A stretch of DNA of 64,000 bases, from the NCBI RefSeq assembly GCF_900112645.1, contig NZ_FOMO01000001.1:862043-926042 (forward strand), written 5' to 3'. Position 1 is the stretch's first letter. The number at the start of each line of letters is the position of its first letter. Made by a program: the position numbers and the translations under genes. Below are positions 20,301 to 27,935 of this stretch, in pieces. The DNA is from Phytopseudomonas straminea (GTDB lineage: Bacteria; Pseudomonadota; Gammaproteobacteria; Pseudomonadales; Pseudomonadaceae). A model generated the notes under the pieces. That model did no database searches, was not told the DNA's origin, and saw only the letters and a program-made list of their open reading frames with translations.

Positions 20301-23300
20301 GAGCAGCGGGCTCTGCGGCGTGAAGGACCAGTTGCCACTGGCGTCGGCCGTCGTCTGGCCAATGGCGACGCCCCCAGGCCCGGTAAGAGTTACGGTGCTG
20401 CCAGCCTCGGCGGTGCCACTTAGCTGGCCGCCGTTGCTGGGGGCGATGGTGGGCGTGCTGGGCGCCACGGCATCTACCGTTATGGCCACCGGGGCGCTCT
20501 GGTTACCGGTCGGGTCACGGGCGACGATGCTAACCGCGGCGCCATTGGCCAGCGGAGTGTCGGGTGTGAAGCTCCAGTTGCCCTGAGCGGTGACCTGCAC
20601 CTGGCCGACCACCACACCGCCGACGCTGATGATCACCAGGCTGCCGGCCTCGCCGGTACCGCTGAGTTGCTCGCCATTACTGGGCGTGATGGTAGGCGCT
20701 GCAGGCGCGACATTGTCGGTGATTACGCTACTGGAGGCGCTAGTGTTGCCGGCGGCATCGCGGGCTACGGCGTTGACCTGGGTGCCGTTTAGCAAGGGGC
20801 TAGCCGGGGTGAACGACCAGTTGCCGCCTGCGTCTGCTGTTACCCGGCCGATCAGCGCGCCGTTGGCGCCGGTCAGAATCACCGTGCTGCCAGGTTCTGC
20901 ACTGCCGCTCAGTTGCGCACCGGTGCTGAAGTTGATCGCCGGAGCCGGCGGCGGTACACCATCGATGGTCAGGGACGCGGCAGGGCTGACATTGCCCGTG
21001 GCATCCGTCGCAGTTGCCGTGACACGGCTGCCGTCCGGCAGCTGCGCGGTAAGGGTGGTGCTCCAAGTGCCGTTGGCGGCTGCGGTGGCTTCGGCGATCA
21101 GGTTGCCGGCAGCATCGCGCAGGGTGACGATGCTGCCCGGCTCGGCAAAGCCGCGCAGGATGATCCCGTTACTCGGCTCGATGATCGGAGTCGAGGGCGG
21201 TGCTGCATCGATGGTCAGGCTGGCTGGCACGCTGGTATTGCCGGCGGCGTCGCGCGCCACGATGGTAATGGCAGCATTATCAGCCAGTGCAGGTGATGGG
21301 GTCAGTGACCAGTTGCCATCAACGTCAGCTGTCGTCTGGCCGATCATACGGCCGCTGCTGTCGCGGATGATCACCGTGCTTCCGGCCTCGGCGGTGCCCA
21401 CCAATTGTGCACCATTGCTCGGATTTACGACCGGTGCCTGGGGAGCAACGCTATCCACCGTAGTGCTGGTTGCCGGGCTCTGGTTACCAGCGGCGTCGCG
21501 GGCGACGGCCGCTACCACCGTGCCGTTGGCCAGCGACGTGGTCGGCTGAAAGCTCCAGTGGCCCTGGACATCGGCCGTGGCTTGACCAATGACCGTGCCG
21601 CCTGGCCCGGTCAAAATCACCGTACTCCCTGCTTCTGCCATTCCGCTGAGCAGGCTGCCGTTGCTGGGCTGCAGCGTGGGAGCGGCTGGCGCGACGTTAT
21701 CGGTTACCGTGGTGGCTGGCGCACTGCTCAGTTCATTGACGACCACGGCGGCACTGACACTGGTGCCATTGGGCTGTGGTGTGGACGGCGTTATCGTCCA
21801 GTTGCCATTGCTGTCGGCGATGACCTGGCCCAGCGCAACGCCTCCTGGGCCGGTCAGCACGACCAGCGCGCCTGCCGTGGCCGTACCGCTGAACTGGCTG
21901 CCATTGCTTGGGATAATGGTCGGGCTCGCCGGTAATGTGGCGTCGACGGTCTGGCTGGCGACAGGGCTCTGGTTGCCCGCTGCGTCGGTCGCGGTTATCG
22001 CCACGTTCGTGCCGTTGGTGAGAGGCGCGGTCGGGGTGAATGTCCAGATACCGTCGGCATTGGTGATCGCGGTCTGGTCGGGCTCGCCGGGTACGCTGAT
22101 GGTAATGGTGCTGCCAGGCTCGGCGGTGCCACTAAGCAGGCCGCCATTGCTGGGGTTGATCACCGGTGTGTTGGGCGCCTCGGCATCGATGCTACCAATC
22201 GTGGAGTCGCTTACATTGCCGCTGGCGTCTCGGGCACTAACCTCGATGGTGATGCCATGGGCAATCGGCGCGCCGGGGGAGTGGCTCCAGGTTCCATTGC
22301 TATCGGCGAGCACCTCGACCTCGGTCGCAGGTGAAGTGCCGATACGAATGATCACCTTACTGCCCGGCTCGGCAGTACCGCTCAGCAGGACACCATTGGT
22401 AGGGTTCAGTATCGGCGCTGCGGGCGCCTCGGTATCTATCACCAGATTGCTGGGTGGGCTGACGTTGCCGGCCGGGTCACGCGCGATGACTGTCAGCGGT
22501 GTGCCATCGGCGAGAGGCGCATCGGGCGTGAAGCTCCAGTCACCGTTACCGTCGGCTATCACCTCGGCAATGAGGATTCCGCCGGGACCTGTGATGACCA
22601 CGGTGCTGTTTGCTTCAGCTTTGCCGTTCAGCGTGATGCCGTTGCTGGGTTCGACCTGAGGAGCGGCAGGTGGTGTCCGGTCGATCTGCACCGCAGCGGG
22701 GTCGCTGTTGTTGCCAGCGGCATCGCGAACCACGACTTCGAGGTTGACGCCATCGGCGAGCGGTGTGGTGGGAATGAAATTCCAGTTGCCATCGGCATCG
22801 GCCACGGTCTGGCCGATGAGGTCGCCATTGCTGTAGATCAGAATGATCTTGCCGCCGGGCTCGGCGGTACCGCTTAGCTCACTGCCGTTGCTCGGCTGCA
22901 CCACGGGGGGCAGGGGTTGCGCGGCATCGATGATCAGCGTGGTGGCGGCGCTGGTGCCTGCGGCTGTGCTGGCGACGGCGGTGACGACCGTCGCGTTGGT
23001 CAGTGCGGGAGACGGGGTGATCGACCAGGCGCCATTGGGGCCGGCTGTGGCGCGACCAATCTCGGCGCCGTTCGCGCTGACGATGACCAGGCTACCGGCG
23101 TCCGCCGTGCCGGAAATCACCGTACCGTTGCTTGTGGCGATCACCGGCGCGTTGGGCAATGCGTTATCCACAACCACCGTTTGTGGCGGGCTGGTGTTGC
23201 CGGCCGGGTCACGGGCCACCACGCTCACCTCGCCGCCATTGGCGATCGCCGGGCTGGCAGTGAAATGCCAGTTGCCATTGCCATCGACCAGTGCCTGGCC

Positions 23301-24656
23301 GAAAACCCCACTGGCGTTGCTCAGGATGACGGTACTGCCTGGTTCTGCGGTGCCGCTGAACACCGTGCCATTGCTGTTGTTGATGGCGGGCTGATCAGGA
23401 GCCTGTGCGTCGATCCGGAGCTCGCTGGGTTCGCTCTTGTTACCAGCGCGGTCGGTAGCCGTAACTATGACTGAAGTGTTGTCGGCCAGCGCGGGGGATG
23501 GTTGGTAAGACCAGGTGCCGTCTGCAGCTGCGGTAACTGTAACGGGTGCATTCCCGTCGATCGTAAGTGCGACGGTACTGCCCGGCTCTGCCGTGCCAAC
23601 CAGCAATGTTCCATTGCTGGCTTCCACCGTCGGTGGGGCTGGCGGCGTGCTGTCGATAACCACCCGTATCACCGGATGAGGCACGCCGTTAGGGGCGATG
23701 GTATGCACGTCCACAATCGTTCCATGGGGCAATACGGGTGGCCCTTCCCAGCGCCATTCCCCATTCGTGTCGGCAGTGGTTCTATGCAGCTCCTGGCCGT
23801 CAGGATGCATCAGGATGATAGTGGCGTTGGGAGTTGCCGAGCCGTTGAGCTGGCTGCCATCACTGGGCTCCACCGTCGAAGGCTGTACCACCAGTGGAGC
23901 GTTTAGCGACGCCGATGGGCCGACATTTCCTGCAGCATCTATCACCACCACGCTGATGGTCTGCCCGCCTGTAAGCGGTGCTGGAAATTGCACCTGGAAC
24001 TGACCGTTGGCATCGGCAGCCACCGTGAACAGCGTGCCGTCAACATCCACTCTGACAGTGGCGTTGGGCTCTGCAAAACCGGTCAGGAAGCGGCTGTCCT
24101 GGCTGAGCTGCAGGTTGGTCGCCGCCGCCGGGGGCTGGTTATCCACAGGCGGTTGTGCGCTGCTGCCCCCATTGTTGTTAGTGCTATTGTTGCGCCGGCT
24201 GACCTCATCGGCCACTACCACTCCGCCTGCAACCGCTACACCGCCAATCATCGCAGCAGTGCCCAGACCCAAGGTACTGCCAGCAGCGCCTGCTATCGAA
24301 GTCAGTGAGGTAAAGCCGGAGAGAGTACCCTCCGAAGCATAGGAGGCGGCCAGAACGCCATCGGAAGCCGCGGCCTGGGAAAGATCCACGGCCATCAACT
24401 GCTCTTCCTCGCCGACCAGATAGAGCTGGCTGGGTTGCTCGGCCGCCGCGTAGAAATTGCTGATGCGTAGCACCTCACCGTCCTGCATCTGGACGATCAG
24501 GTCGGATCCATCACGGGTATAACGGGCTACCGCTTCGGGAGGAATGTTGAGGGCGACATGGCTGCTTTCGGAAAGTGGCAGCGTGTTGCTGACCACTTGT
24601 GTATTGGCCTGACTGACCTGCTGGCCAATAGGCGCGACTTTCGCCTGTACTGCCAT
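14313..24656 (-). CDS. bapA: Giant repeat adhesin (BapA/LapF-type), type I secreted
   Basis: A 3447-residue surface adhesin for biofilm formation. Residues 1-150 form a BapA-prefix-like domain (MAVQAKVAPIGQQVSQANTQ; then RISNFYAAAEQPSQLYLVGE) with a Gly/Ala-rich hydrophobic stretch near 130-150 (TLGLGTAAMIGGVAVAGGVV). About 34 Ig-like repeats of 80-82 residues follow (about 175-2950), then a different Ig-like section. Near 3300 there is an RTX-like block (GNGNDLILNVGAGDRVDAGA), and the C-terminus ends LLVEENTVQVVVS as expected for type I secretion signals. No TAAG cleavage site as used by LapG is present; GAAG occurs near residue 121. GGGAG-like site GGGAG lies seven bases before ATG 24656. 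The three secretion genes follow with overlaps. Orthology to P. aeruginosa BapA is inferred. Confidence 0.92.
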   Translation of the reverse strand: MAVQAKVAPIGQQVSQANTQVVSNTLPLSESSHVALNIPPEAVARYTRDGSDLIVQMQDGEVLRISNFYAAAEQPSQLYLVGEEEQLMAVDLSQAAASDGVLAASYASEGTLSGFTSLTSIAGAAGSTLGLGTAAMIGGVAVAGGVVVADEVSRRNNSTNNNGGSSAQPPVDNQPPAAATNLQLSQDSRFLTGFAEPNATVRVDVDGTLFTVAADANGQFQVQFPAPLTGGQTISVVVIDAAGNVGPSASLNAPLVVQPSTVEPSDGSQLNGSATPNATIILMHPDGQELHRTTADTNGEWRWEGPPVLPHGTIVDVHTIAPNGVPHPVIRVVIDSTPPAPPTVEASNGTLLVGTAEPGSTVALTIDGNAPVTVTAAADGTWSYQPSPALADNTSVIVTATDRAGNKSEPSELRIDAQAPDQPAINNSNGTVFSGTAEPGSTVILSNASGVFGQALVDGNGNWHFTASPAIANGGEVSVVARDPAGNTSPPQTVVVDNALPNAPVIATSNGTVISGTADAGSLVIVSANGAEIGRATAGPNGAWSITPSPALTNATVVTAVASTAAGTSAATTLIIDAAQPLPPVVQPSNGSELSGTAEPGGKIILIYSNGDLIGQTVADADGNWNFIPTTPLADGVNLEVVVRDAAGNNSDPAAVQIDRTPPAAPQVEPSNGITLNGKAEANSTVVITGPGGILIAEVIADGNGDWSFTPDAPLADGTPLTVIARDPAGNVSPPSNLVIDTEAPAAPILNPTNGVLLSGTAEPGSKVIIRIGTSPATEVEVLADSNGTWSHSPGAPIAHGITIEVSARDASGNVSDSTIGSIDAEAPNTPVINPSNGGLLSGTAEPGSTITISVPGEPDQTAITNADGIWTFTPTAPLTNGTNVAITATDAAGNQSPVASQTVDATLPASPTIIPSNGSQFSGTATAGALVVLTGPGGVALGQVIADSNGNWTITPSTPQPNGTSVSAAVVVNELSSAPATTVTDNVAPAAPTLQPSNGSLLSGMAEAGSTVILTGPGGTVIGQATADVQGHWSFQPTTSLANGTVVAAVARDAAGNQSPATSTTVDSVAPQAPVVNPSNGAQLVGTAEAGSTVIIRDSSGRMIGQTTADVDGNWSLTPSPALADNAAITIVARDAAGNTSVPASLTIDAAPPSTPIIEPSNGIILRGFAEPGSIVTLRDAAGNLIAEATAAANGTWSTTLTAQLPDGSRVTATATDATGNVSPAASLTIDGVPPPAPAINFSTGAQLSGSAEPGSTVILTGANGALIGRVTADAGGNWSFTPASPLLNGTQVNAVARDAAGNTSASSSVITDNVAPAAPTITPSNGEQLSGTGEAGSLVIISVGGVVVGQVQVTAQGNWSFTPDTPLANGAAVSIVARDPTGNQSAPVAITVDAVAPSTPTIAPSNGGQLSGTAEAGSTVTLTGPGGVAIGQTTADASGNWSFTPQSPLLDGTQVSVVARDAAGNTSQPGSTVVDAQPPATPTISPSSGSGMLSGTADPDSTLLLTIGNAAPVTVQVNANGTWSYPISGQLANGTQVSVIARDAVGNTSPAATTTIDAQAPAAPVIDPSNGTQVTGTAEAGSLITITGPNGFSQTTTADANGNWSITPASALPNGARLTVTATDAVGNQSAPASVIVDATLPPRPTIEPSNGSELSGTALAGATVQLTDGTGTVIGQAVADGQGNWTFTPQTPLANGTTINATITVSGLSSAPASTVIDNVAPSAPTIAASNGTQLSGTAEVGATVILTGSGGVSIGQATADANGNWTFTPTPALADGLVVTVVARDAAGNSSSSATTTIDAQPPATPTIEASNGVRVTGTAEAGITVVVTDGSGRVIGQTTAAADGTWTLSPSPALPNGTVVNAIARDTLGNTSASVSTTVDTVAPVTPTISPSNGVELSGTAEAGSTVLITGPGGATIGQVTANAAGNWSFKPSQALTDGTEVTVVSRDAAGNTSPSASTVIDAQVPEHPTINPSNGVSLSGTAEAGATIVLTGAGGVPINTGTITADADGKWSVTLNPALPDGSLVTVIARDNLGNESAPASILIDAIAPPAPVIAPSNGLVITGTAEAGSMVTVSADGTVIGTAQAGTNGSWTLTPNTPVANGVSLTATATDAANNVSTPSSAIIVDNQAPPRPTIEPSNGIVLGGTAEAGSTVIITGTGGVAIGQAVADGDGNWSFVPPVALTNNTQISVVARDTAGNTSPAASLVIDTVPPAAPTVQPSNGVLLGGTAEAGSTVIITGPGGVVVGEAAVNAGGAWTFPVDIPLQHGAVISVSARDAAGNTGPATAITIDAVAPAIPTIEATNGSALRGTAEAGSTVTLTVNGNTIATLTADSSGDWSFTPGTSLADGVLVTVQARDAAGNQSPIASTRVDNLAPPAPVIAASNGSELSGTAEAGSTIRLSVAGVLIATVAVDANGNWHYKPALPLADDTLVTVVAVDAAGNVSNPASVTVDDRVPNLPEVLPSNGSLLSGTAEPGSTVTIRIAGQADVQVNADATTGAWSQTFSPAIPNGTSVSITATDATNNVSAPAIVVIDGLAPALPTIAPSNGTVLSGTAEAGSTVILTGAGGATIGQTIADAQGNWSHTPPTPLTNGTQVSVVARDAAGNISPSTNTIIDNVAPAAPTIQASNGVVLTGTAEANSTVILTGPGGIRIGTATTDSAGNWTYTPSPALANGVVVTAVARDAAGNTSTSVSTTVDAIAPSAPTIQPSNGTALSGTAEVGSTVTVTGPGGNVIGQTTTTANGNWTITPTETLTNGAVVTAVARDAAGNISASTSTTIDTVAPNAPTIQPSRGTVLTGTAEAGSTIILTDGNGAQIGTTTAAANGTWSFTPAAQLANGTVVNAVARDAAGNTSGSTSTLVDSQAPSAPSNLFVSADGTLLTGNAEAGSQVRIVVNGNVASPITVTATAAGTFAAVLIPALVAGQPISVTATDVAGNVSISAGTNAPNLSAPIINVPEALDTYINAAEAADGIQVLVGLATGVRAGDTVTLTYTGTGGYTFNQSHTVTAAEATAGAAVVSVLPPGGSFPQGAASVTAHINNGANSQAVNFTVDTIAPTSPVLSLTGNLLTISSEPNSQLTVRIDLGGTVATATVTANNAGLASVNLLSGLNIGLTWDQLLSAQVTVSARDQAGNQSNLASLGLGASLLQQPITLGNLAVDANLSVLNLSAARLGISGKTVAGAALAVEVLTPAGYIGLAPLAADANGNFSINLLSPSVLSQLGLSVSQVLNLGADLALRITATSGSKTSGLYTVDLDPSGLLGLAIGTVRVDGTAADDVLSGSATIANEQIFAGNGNDLILNVGAGDRVDAGAGNDTIQIRATNFGSVNGGAGFDTVLFDGGIDINYGAAGIGTLSNIERIDLGTGDSGSTLTLTAAAVASITDANNILQITGESNDTLRVSSSALKTGTQAIDGIVYDVYTYGNTTLLVEENTVQVVVS
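15810..24115 (-). repeat. Tandem array of about 34 Ig-like repeats in the adhesin gene
   Basis: Each unit is roughly 243-248 bases. The consensus protein pattern starts PTIxPSNGxxLSGTAEAGST, continues VxLTGPGGxxIGQxTADxxG and ends NWSFTPxxPLANGTxVSVxA plus RDAAGNxSPxxxTxID. Units are divergent at DNA level rather than identical, especially near the N-terminal end, while those in the middle and C-terminal part are closer. Two units (about 21700 and 19500) share a variant ending with SSAPAxTVxDNVAP instead of RDAAGN. Unequal crossing-over could change the copy number. Confidence 0.9.
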
Positions 24657-25138
24657 GAAGCATCTCCCAGTTACGTGATTTCAAACTTGGCGAGTTGCGT
24701 TGCACAGGCAAATCCAATTCGGCGTTGCACTGGATAGAACTCGACAAGTTTTAAACGTAGCGGGCGAGCACTTTTTTAAAAGGTAGTTTTAATGCCGTTT
24801 ATGTATAAAAAATCAAAAATTCATGTGATTTTTGACATTTAAAATAACCTGATTACTTGAGATTTTCTATTTGTTAGGTCATAGCTTATTGTTTTATATA
24901 TAAATTTATAATTAATGGAATTGTCGTTTGCCGACAGAGCTGCTCGATAAAAAATGATCTTCGCCGAATGAAAAGTTGTGAAATTATTTCAGCGACTACG
25001 CAGGAATAAAGTTCAAATCATTTAATCGGAATACGCTTTTATATCGCACTTTTAATAGCAAAAGGCTTACAGCAATACACGCTTATTGCTGACTGACAGC
25101 AAAGGCGGGCTGTTGGTGACAGCTCGTTGGTATATTGA
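24657..25138 (-). promoter_or_regulatory. AT-rich promoter island upstream of the adhesin gene
   Basis: About 480 bases, strongly A+T-rich between 24740 and 25080, in a high-GC neighbourhood. It contains long A/T runs and the perfect inverted repeat TCAAAAAT (24813-24820) / ATTTTTGA (24828-24835) with a seven-base spacer. No coding frame is convincing. It lies directly before the adhesin operon and after the zwf stop, so it should hold the adhesin promoter, plus any zwf terminator. Such regions are typical targets of MvaT/H-NS-type silencers; that part is inference. Confidence 0.65.
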
Positions 25139-26596
25139 TCACGAGTCGGATTCTTCAATCCATTGCCGCCCATGTCGCTCCAGCAGGTGCTGAAGTTGTT
25201 CCGGCCCGTTGCTGCCTGCAGCGTAAGGGCGCGGACTTTGATAGTGCTGCTGCCAGCCTTTGATAATCGGGTCGACCCATTGCCAGGCTGCTTCGACCTC
25301 ATCGCGGCGCATGAACAGTGTGGAGTCGCCCTCTATCACATCCAGCAGTAACCGCTCATAGGCATCCCAGCGCCGCTGTTTGTTGAAAGCATCAGCCAGG
25401 TTCAAATCCAGTTCCACCGGCTGCAGGCGCATGCCCTTGCCCGGGTTCTTGGCCATCAACTGCAGGCTGATACGCTCTTCGGGTTGCAGGCGGATGAGCA
25501 ACTGGTTGGCCTGGCCGTTGCCGAAAAGCTGGTGCGGCACGGGTTTGAATTGAATGAGGATTTCCGAGGTCTTGCGAGCCAGGCGCTTACCGGTGCGCAG
25601 GTAGAAGGGCACGCCGGCCCAGCGCCAGTTGTTGATCTCGGCCTGCACGGCAACGAAGGTTTCGGTATCGCTGTCGTTGTCGACGTTCTTCTCGAAGTAG
25701 TAGGCGGGCACTTCCTGGCCGCCGATCTTGCCGGCGGTGTACTGGCCGCGCACGGTCTTGTCGCGCACGTCCTGACCGGTGATGGGTTTGAGGGCTTCGA
25801 GGATCTTCACCTTCTCGTTGCGCACCGACTCGGCATCGAAGCGTACCGGCGCTTCCATGGCCACCAGGCAGAGCAGTTGCAGCAGGTGGTTCTGGATCAT
25901 GTCGCGCATGGCGCCGGCGTTGTCGTAGTAGGCGCCGCGGTTTTCCACACCCAGGGTCTCGCACACGCTGATCTGCACATGGTCGATGTGCCCGGCGCGC
26001 CACACCGGCTCGAACAGGGCGTTGGCAAAACGCAGCGCCATCAGGTTCTGCACGGTTTCCTTGCCCAGGTAATGGTCGATGCGAAATACCTGAGACTCAT
26101 CGAACATCGCACCGATGCCGGCATTGATCGCCTGGGCCGATTCCAGCGAATGGCCGATGGGTTTTTCCAGCACGATGCGCGCGCCTGCACCAGCCAGACC
26201 GGCAACCTTGAGGTGCGAGGCGATGGCTTCGAACAGATCCGGTGCAGTAGCCAGGTAGTAGACCCTGACGCGCTCTCGATCATTACCCAGTGCCTTGGCC
26301 AGGCGACCGAAGTCGGCGCTCTGCGAAGCGTCCATAGCGAAGTAGTCCAGACGCTCAGCGAAGCTCTTCCAGGTGTCATCGTCGAAATCGGCGCGGGCCA
26401 CCTGGGCACGGCAGTGGCGCTCGGCGAGGGCCTGGTAGGCGGCCCGTGTGTGGCTGCTGCGCGCCAGGGCGAGGATGCGCGTGTCGCGATGCAGGCGGCC
26501 GCCGCGATGCAGGTAATAGAGGGCTGGAAGCAGCTTGTGCAGGGCGAGGTCGCCCGTGCCGCCGAATACCAGCATGTCGCAGCAATTGCTCTGCAT
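25139..26596 (-). CDS. zwf: Glucose-6-phosphate 1-dehydrogenase
   Basis: Oxidises glucose-6-phosphate to 6-phosphogluconolactone with reduction of NAD(P), the first step of the Entner-Doudoroff route in Pseudomonas. It has 485 residues. The nucleotide-binding loop FGGTGDLALHKLLPALYYL is at residues 11-29, and the substrate/catalytic motif RIDHYLGKE is near residue 172. EKPIGHSLESA and the C-terminal domain are complete. GGAG lies five bases before ATG 26596. It is divergent from hexR with a HexR-type palindrome between. Unlike the usual zwf-pgl-eda operon, no pgl or eda follows; the adhesin promoter region comes next. Confidence 0.95.
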   Translation of the reverse strand: MQSNCCDMLVFGGTGDLALHKLLPALYYLHRGGRLHRDTRILALARSSHTRAAYQALAERHCRAQVARADFDDDTWKSFAERLDYFAMDASQSADFGRLAKALGNDRERVRVYYLATAPDLFEAIASHLKVAGLAGAGARIVLEKPIGHSLESAQAINAGIGAMFDESQVFRIDHYLGKETVQNLMALRFANALFEPVWRAGHIDHVQISVCETLGVENRGAYYDNAGAMRDMIQNHLLQLLCLVAMEAPVRFDAESVRNEKVKILEALKPITGQDVRDKTVRGQYTAGKIGGQEVPAYYFEKNVDNDSDTETFVAVQAEINNWRWAGVPFYLRTGKRLARKTSEILIQFKPVPHQLFGNGQANQLLIRLQPEERISLQLMAKNPGKGMRLQPVELDLNLADAFNKQRRWDAYERLLLDVIEGDSTLFMRRDEVEAAWQWVDPIIKGWQQHYQSPRPYAAGSNGPEQLQHLLERHGRQWIEESDS

Positions 26597-26635
26597 GGGA
26601 ACTCCGATTCGGTTTGTCCGTGCGAGGTCGCCAGG

Positions 26636-26654
26636 CTTGTAGTATAACTACAAG
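26636..26654. promoter_or_regulatory. HexR operator between zwf and hexR
   Basis: CTTGTAGTATAACTACAAG is a perfect palindrome with 8-bp arms and a 3-base centre. It fits the Pseudomonas HexR pattern TTGT-N7/8-ACAA. It lies 40 bases before zwf and 98 before hexR, and overlaps TATA-like -10 candidates on both strands. HexR is known to release DNA on binding 2-keto-3-deoxy-6-phosphogluconate; control of both genes here is inferred. Confidence 0.85.
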
Positions 26655-26751
26655 ATCACTACAGCCCGGCGGAGTCCCTCGATCATAACCGAGTCGTGAC
26701 GCTTCAACGTCCAGCCGGCGTAACCATCCTTTGCCAGTCGAGTCCCAGCCC

Positions 26752-27624
26752 GTGAATTTGTTGCAGCACATCGCCCAGTCACGTCACCTCCTGCGCAAGT
26801 CGGAACTCAAGGTGGCCGATCATGTGCTCCTCGACCCGGCTGCAGTCATGCACAGCTCCATGGCCGAGCTGGCCCATTCGGTGGGGATCAGCGAGCCCAC
26901 CATCGTGCGCTTTTGCCGCGCCATCGGCTGCAGCGGCTTTCAGGATCTCAAGCTCAAGCTGGCGCAGAGCCTGGCCGCCGGTGCCAGCTTCGGCCAGTTC
27001 GCGATCCACGAGGACGATTCGGTCGCTGACTTCAGCATGAAGATCTTCGACACCACCCTGCACACGCTGATGGAAGTACGCGAGAAGCTCGATCCGGTGG
27101 CGCTGGAGAAGGCCATCGCCGTCTGCTCCCATGCGCAGCGCATCGAGTTCTACGGCTTCGGCGCCTCGGGCGCGGTGGCCGCCGACGCCCAGCACAAGTT
27201 CTTCCGCCTGCTGCTCAATGCCGCGGCCTATTCCGACCCGCACATGCAGGCAATGTCGGCCATCACCCTCAAGCCGACCGACGTGGCCGTGTGCATTTCC
27301 CAGTCCGGGCGTTCCAAGGACCTGCTGATCACCGCCAACGTGGTACGCGAGGCCGGCGCTTCGCTGATCGCCCTGTGCCCGGGCCAGACGCCGCTGGCCG
27401 AGCTGGCCACGGTGAACCTGGCCATCGATGTGCAGGAAGACACCGAGATCTATACGCCGCTGGCCTCGCGTATCGCTCACCTGGTGGTGATCGACGTGCT
27501 CGCCATGGGCGTGGCCATGGCCCGCGGCCCGAGCCTGGTCAACCACCTCAAGAGCGTCAAACGCAGCCTGCGCAGTCTGCGCCTGTCGGCCAAGTCGATC
27601 AGGGCCCACGAAGACGGCGCCTAA
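26752..27624 (+). CDS. hexR: HexR, RpiR/MurR-family repressor of glucose catabolism
   Basis: Transcriptional regulator of 290 residues. The N-terminal RpiR-type helix-turn-helix (about residues 15-75) has SMAELAHSVGISEPTIVRFC and GCSGFQDLKLKLAQSLA. The SIS sugar-phosphate domain (about 120-260) has FYGFGASGAVAADAQHKF and ICISQSGRSKDLL-type phosphate-binding residues. The frame starts at TTG 26731, but GTG 26752 gives the start MNLLQHIAQSRHLLRKSE known for this protein; no strong Shine-Dalgarno is visible. It is divergent from zwf and is expected to repress it. The KDPG effector is known for the family. Confidence 0.93.
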   Translation: MNLLQHIAQSRHLLRKSELKVADHVLLDPAAVMHSSMAELAHSVGISEPTIVRFCRAIGCSGFQDLKLKLAQSLAAGASFGQFAIHEDDSVADFSMKIFDTTLHTLMEVREKLDPVALEKAIAVCSHAQRIEFYGFGASGAVAADAQHKFFRLLLNAAAYSDPHMQAMSAITLKPTDVAVCISQSGRSKDLLITANVVREAGASLIALCPGQTPLAELATVNLAIDVQEDTEIYTPLASRIAHLVVIDVLAMGVAMARGPSLVNHLKSVKRSLRSLRLSAKSIRAHEDGA

Positions 27625-27704
27625 GAATCTGTTCAAAGTCTTTCAGCCCAGGTTCGTCGATTTCGACAGCTAAGTGGTGAGAGCGGCCGGTGAAGGCGTG
27701 GCTT

Positions 27705-27778
27705 TTGTAGGAGGGGCTTTAGCCGCGAGCTCTTTGCTTGCGCTGATAAAAAACTCGCGGCTAAAGCCCCTCCCACGA
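27705..27778. repeat. REP-type palindromic element
   Basis: GGAGGGGCTTTAGCCGCGAG (27710-27729) is exactly complementary to the arm at 27754-27773, with 24 bases between. Each arm is itself a GGGCTTTAGCCGCGAG hairpin of the Pseudomonas REP kind. It lies 80 bases downstream of hexR and may stabilise or terminate its mRNA. Confidence 0.85.
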
Positions 27779-27850
27779 GTTCGCTGGATGTCTGCTTCTG
27801 CCTTGTAGCAGCCGCTTTTATAGCGTCTAGATCGTGAACAGCCGCGAGCC

Positions 27851-27889
27851 CGTCACCCAGGCGTCACGCCTTGTTCCTCAAACTGTCAT
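27851..27889 (+). promoter_or_regulatory. Candidate tandem Pho-box array before the 62-residue ORF
   Basis: GTCA cores occur at 27852, 27863 and 27885, that is at 11- and 22-base spacing, the helical repeat of PhoB heptamers (CCGTCAC, GCGTCAC, CTGTCAT). The array is 47 bases before ATG 27936. A TAGTCT at 27905-27910 could serve as -10, but its spacing from the last heptamer is longer than the standard 10, so this is only a candidate. Confidence 0.4.
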
Positions 27890-27935
27890 CGCATTCGCGG
27901 AAGCTAGTCTCCCGTAATCAACCTGGAGACCTGCC

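Noticed and set aside
14313..24656. Many plus-strand frames opposite the adhesin gene and the roughly 245-base periodicity, which might suggest a CRISPR-like array
   Set aside because: The period is far too long and the repeats encode Ig-like domains on the minus strand; the plus-strand frames are repetitive shadows.
25039..25302. Minus-strand frame overlapping the zwf 3' end and the AT-rich region
   Set aside because: Out of frame with zwf, without ribosome site, and its composition changes abruptly with the AT-rich gap.
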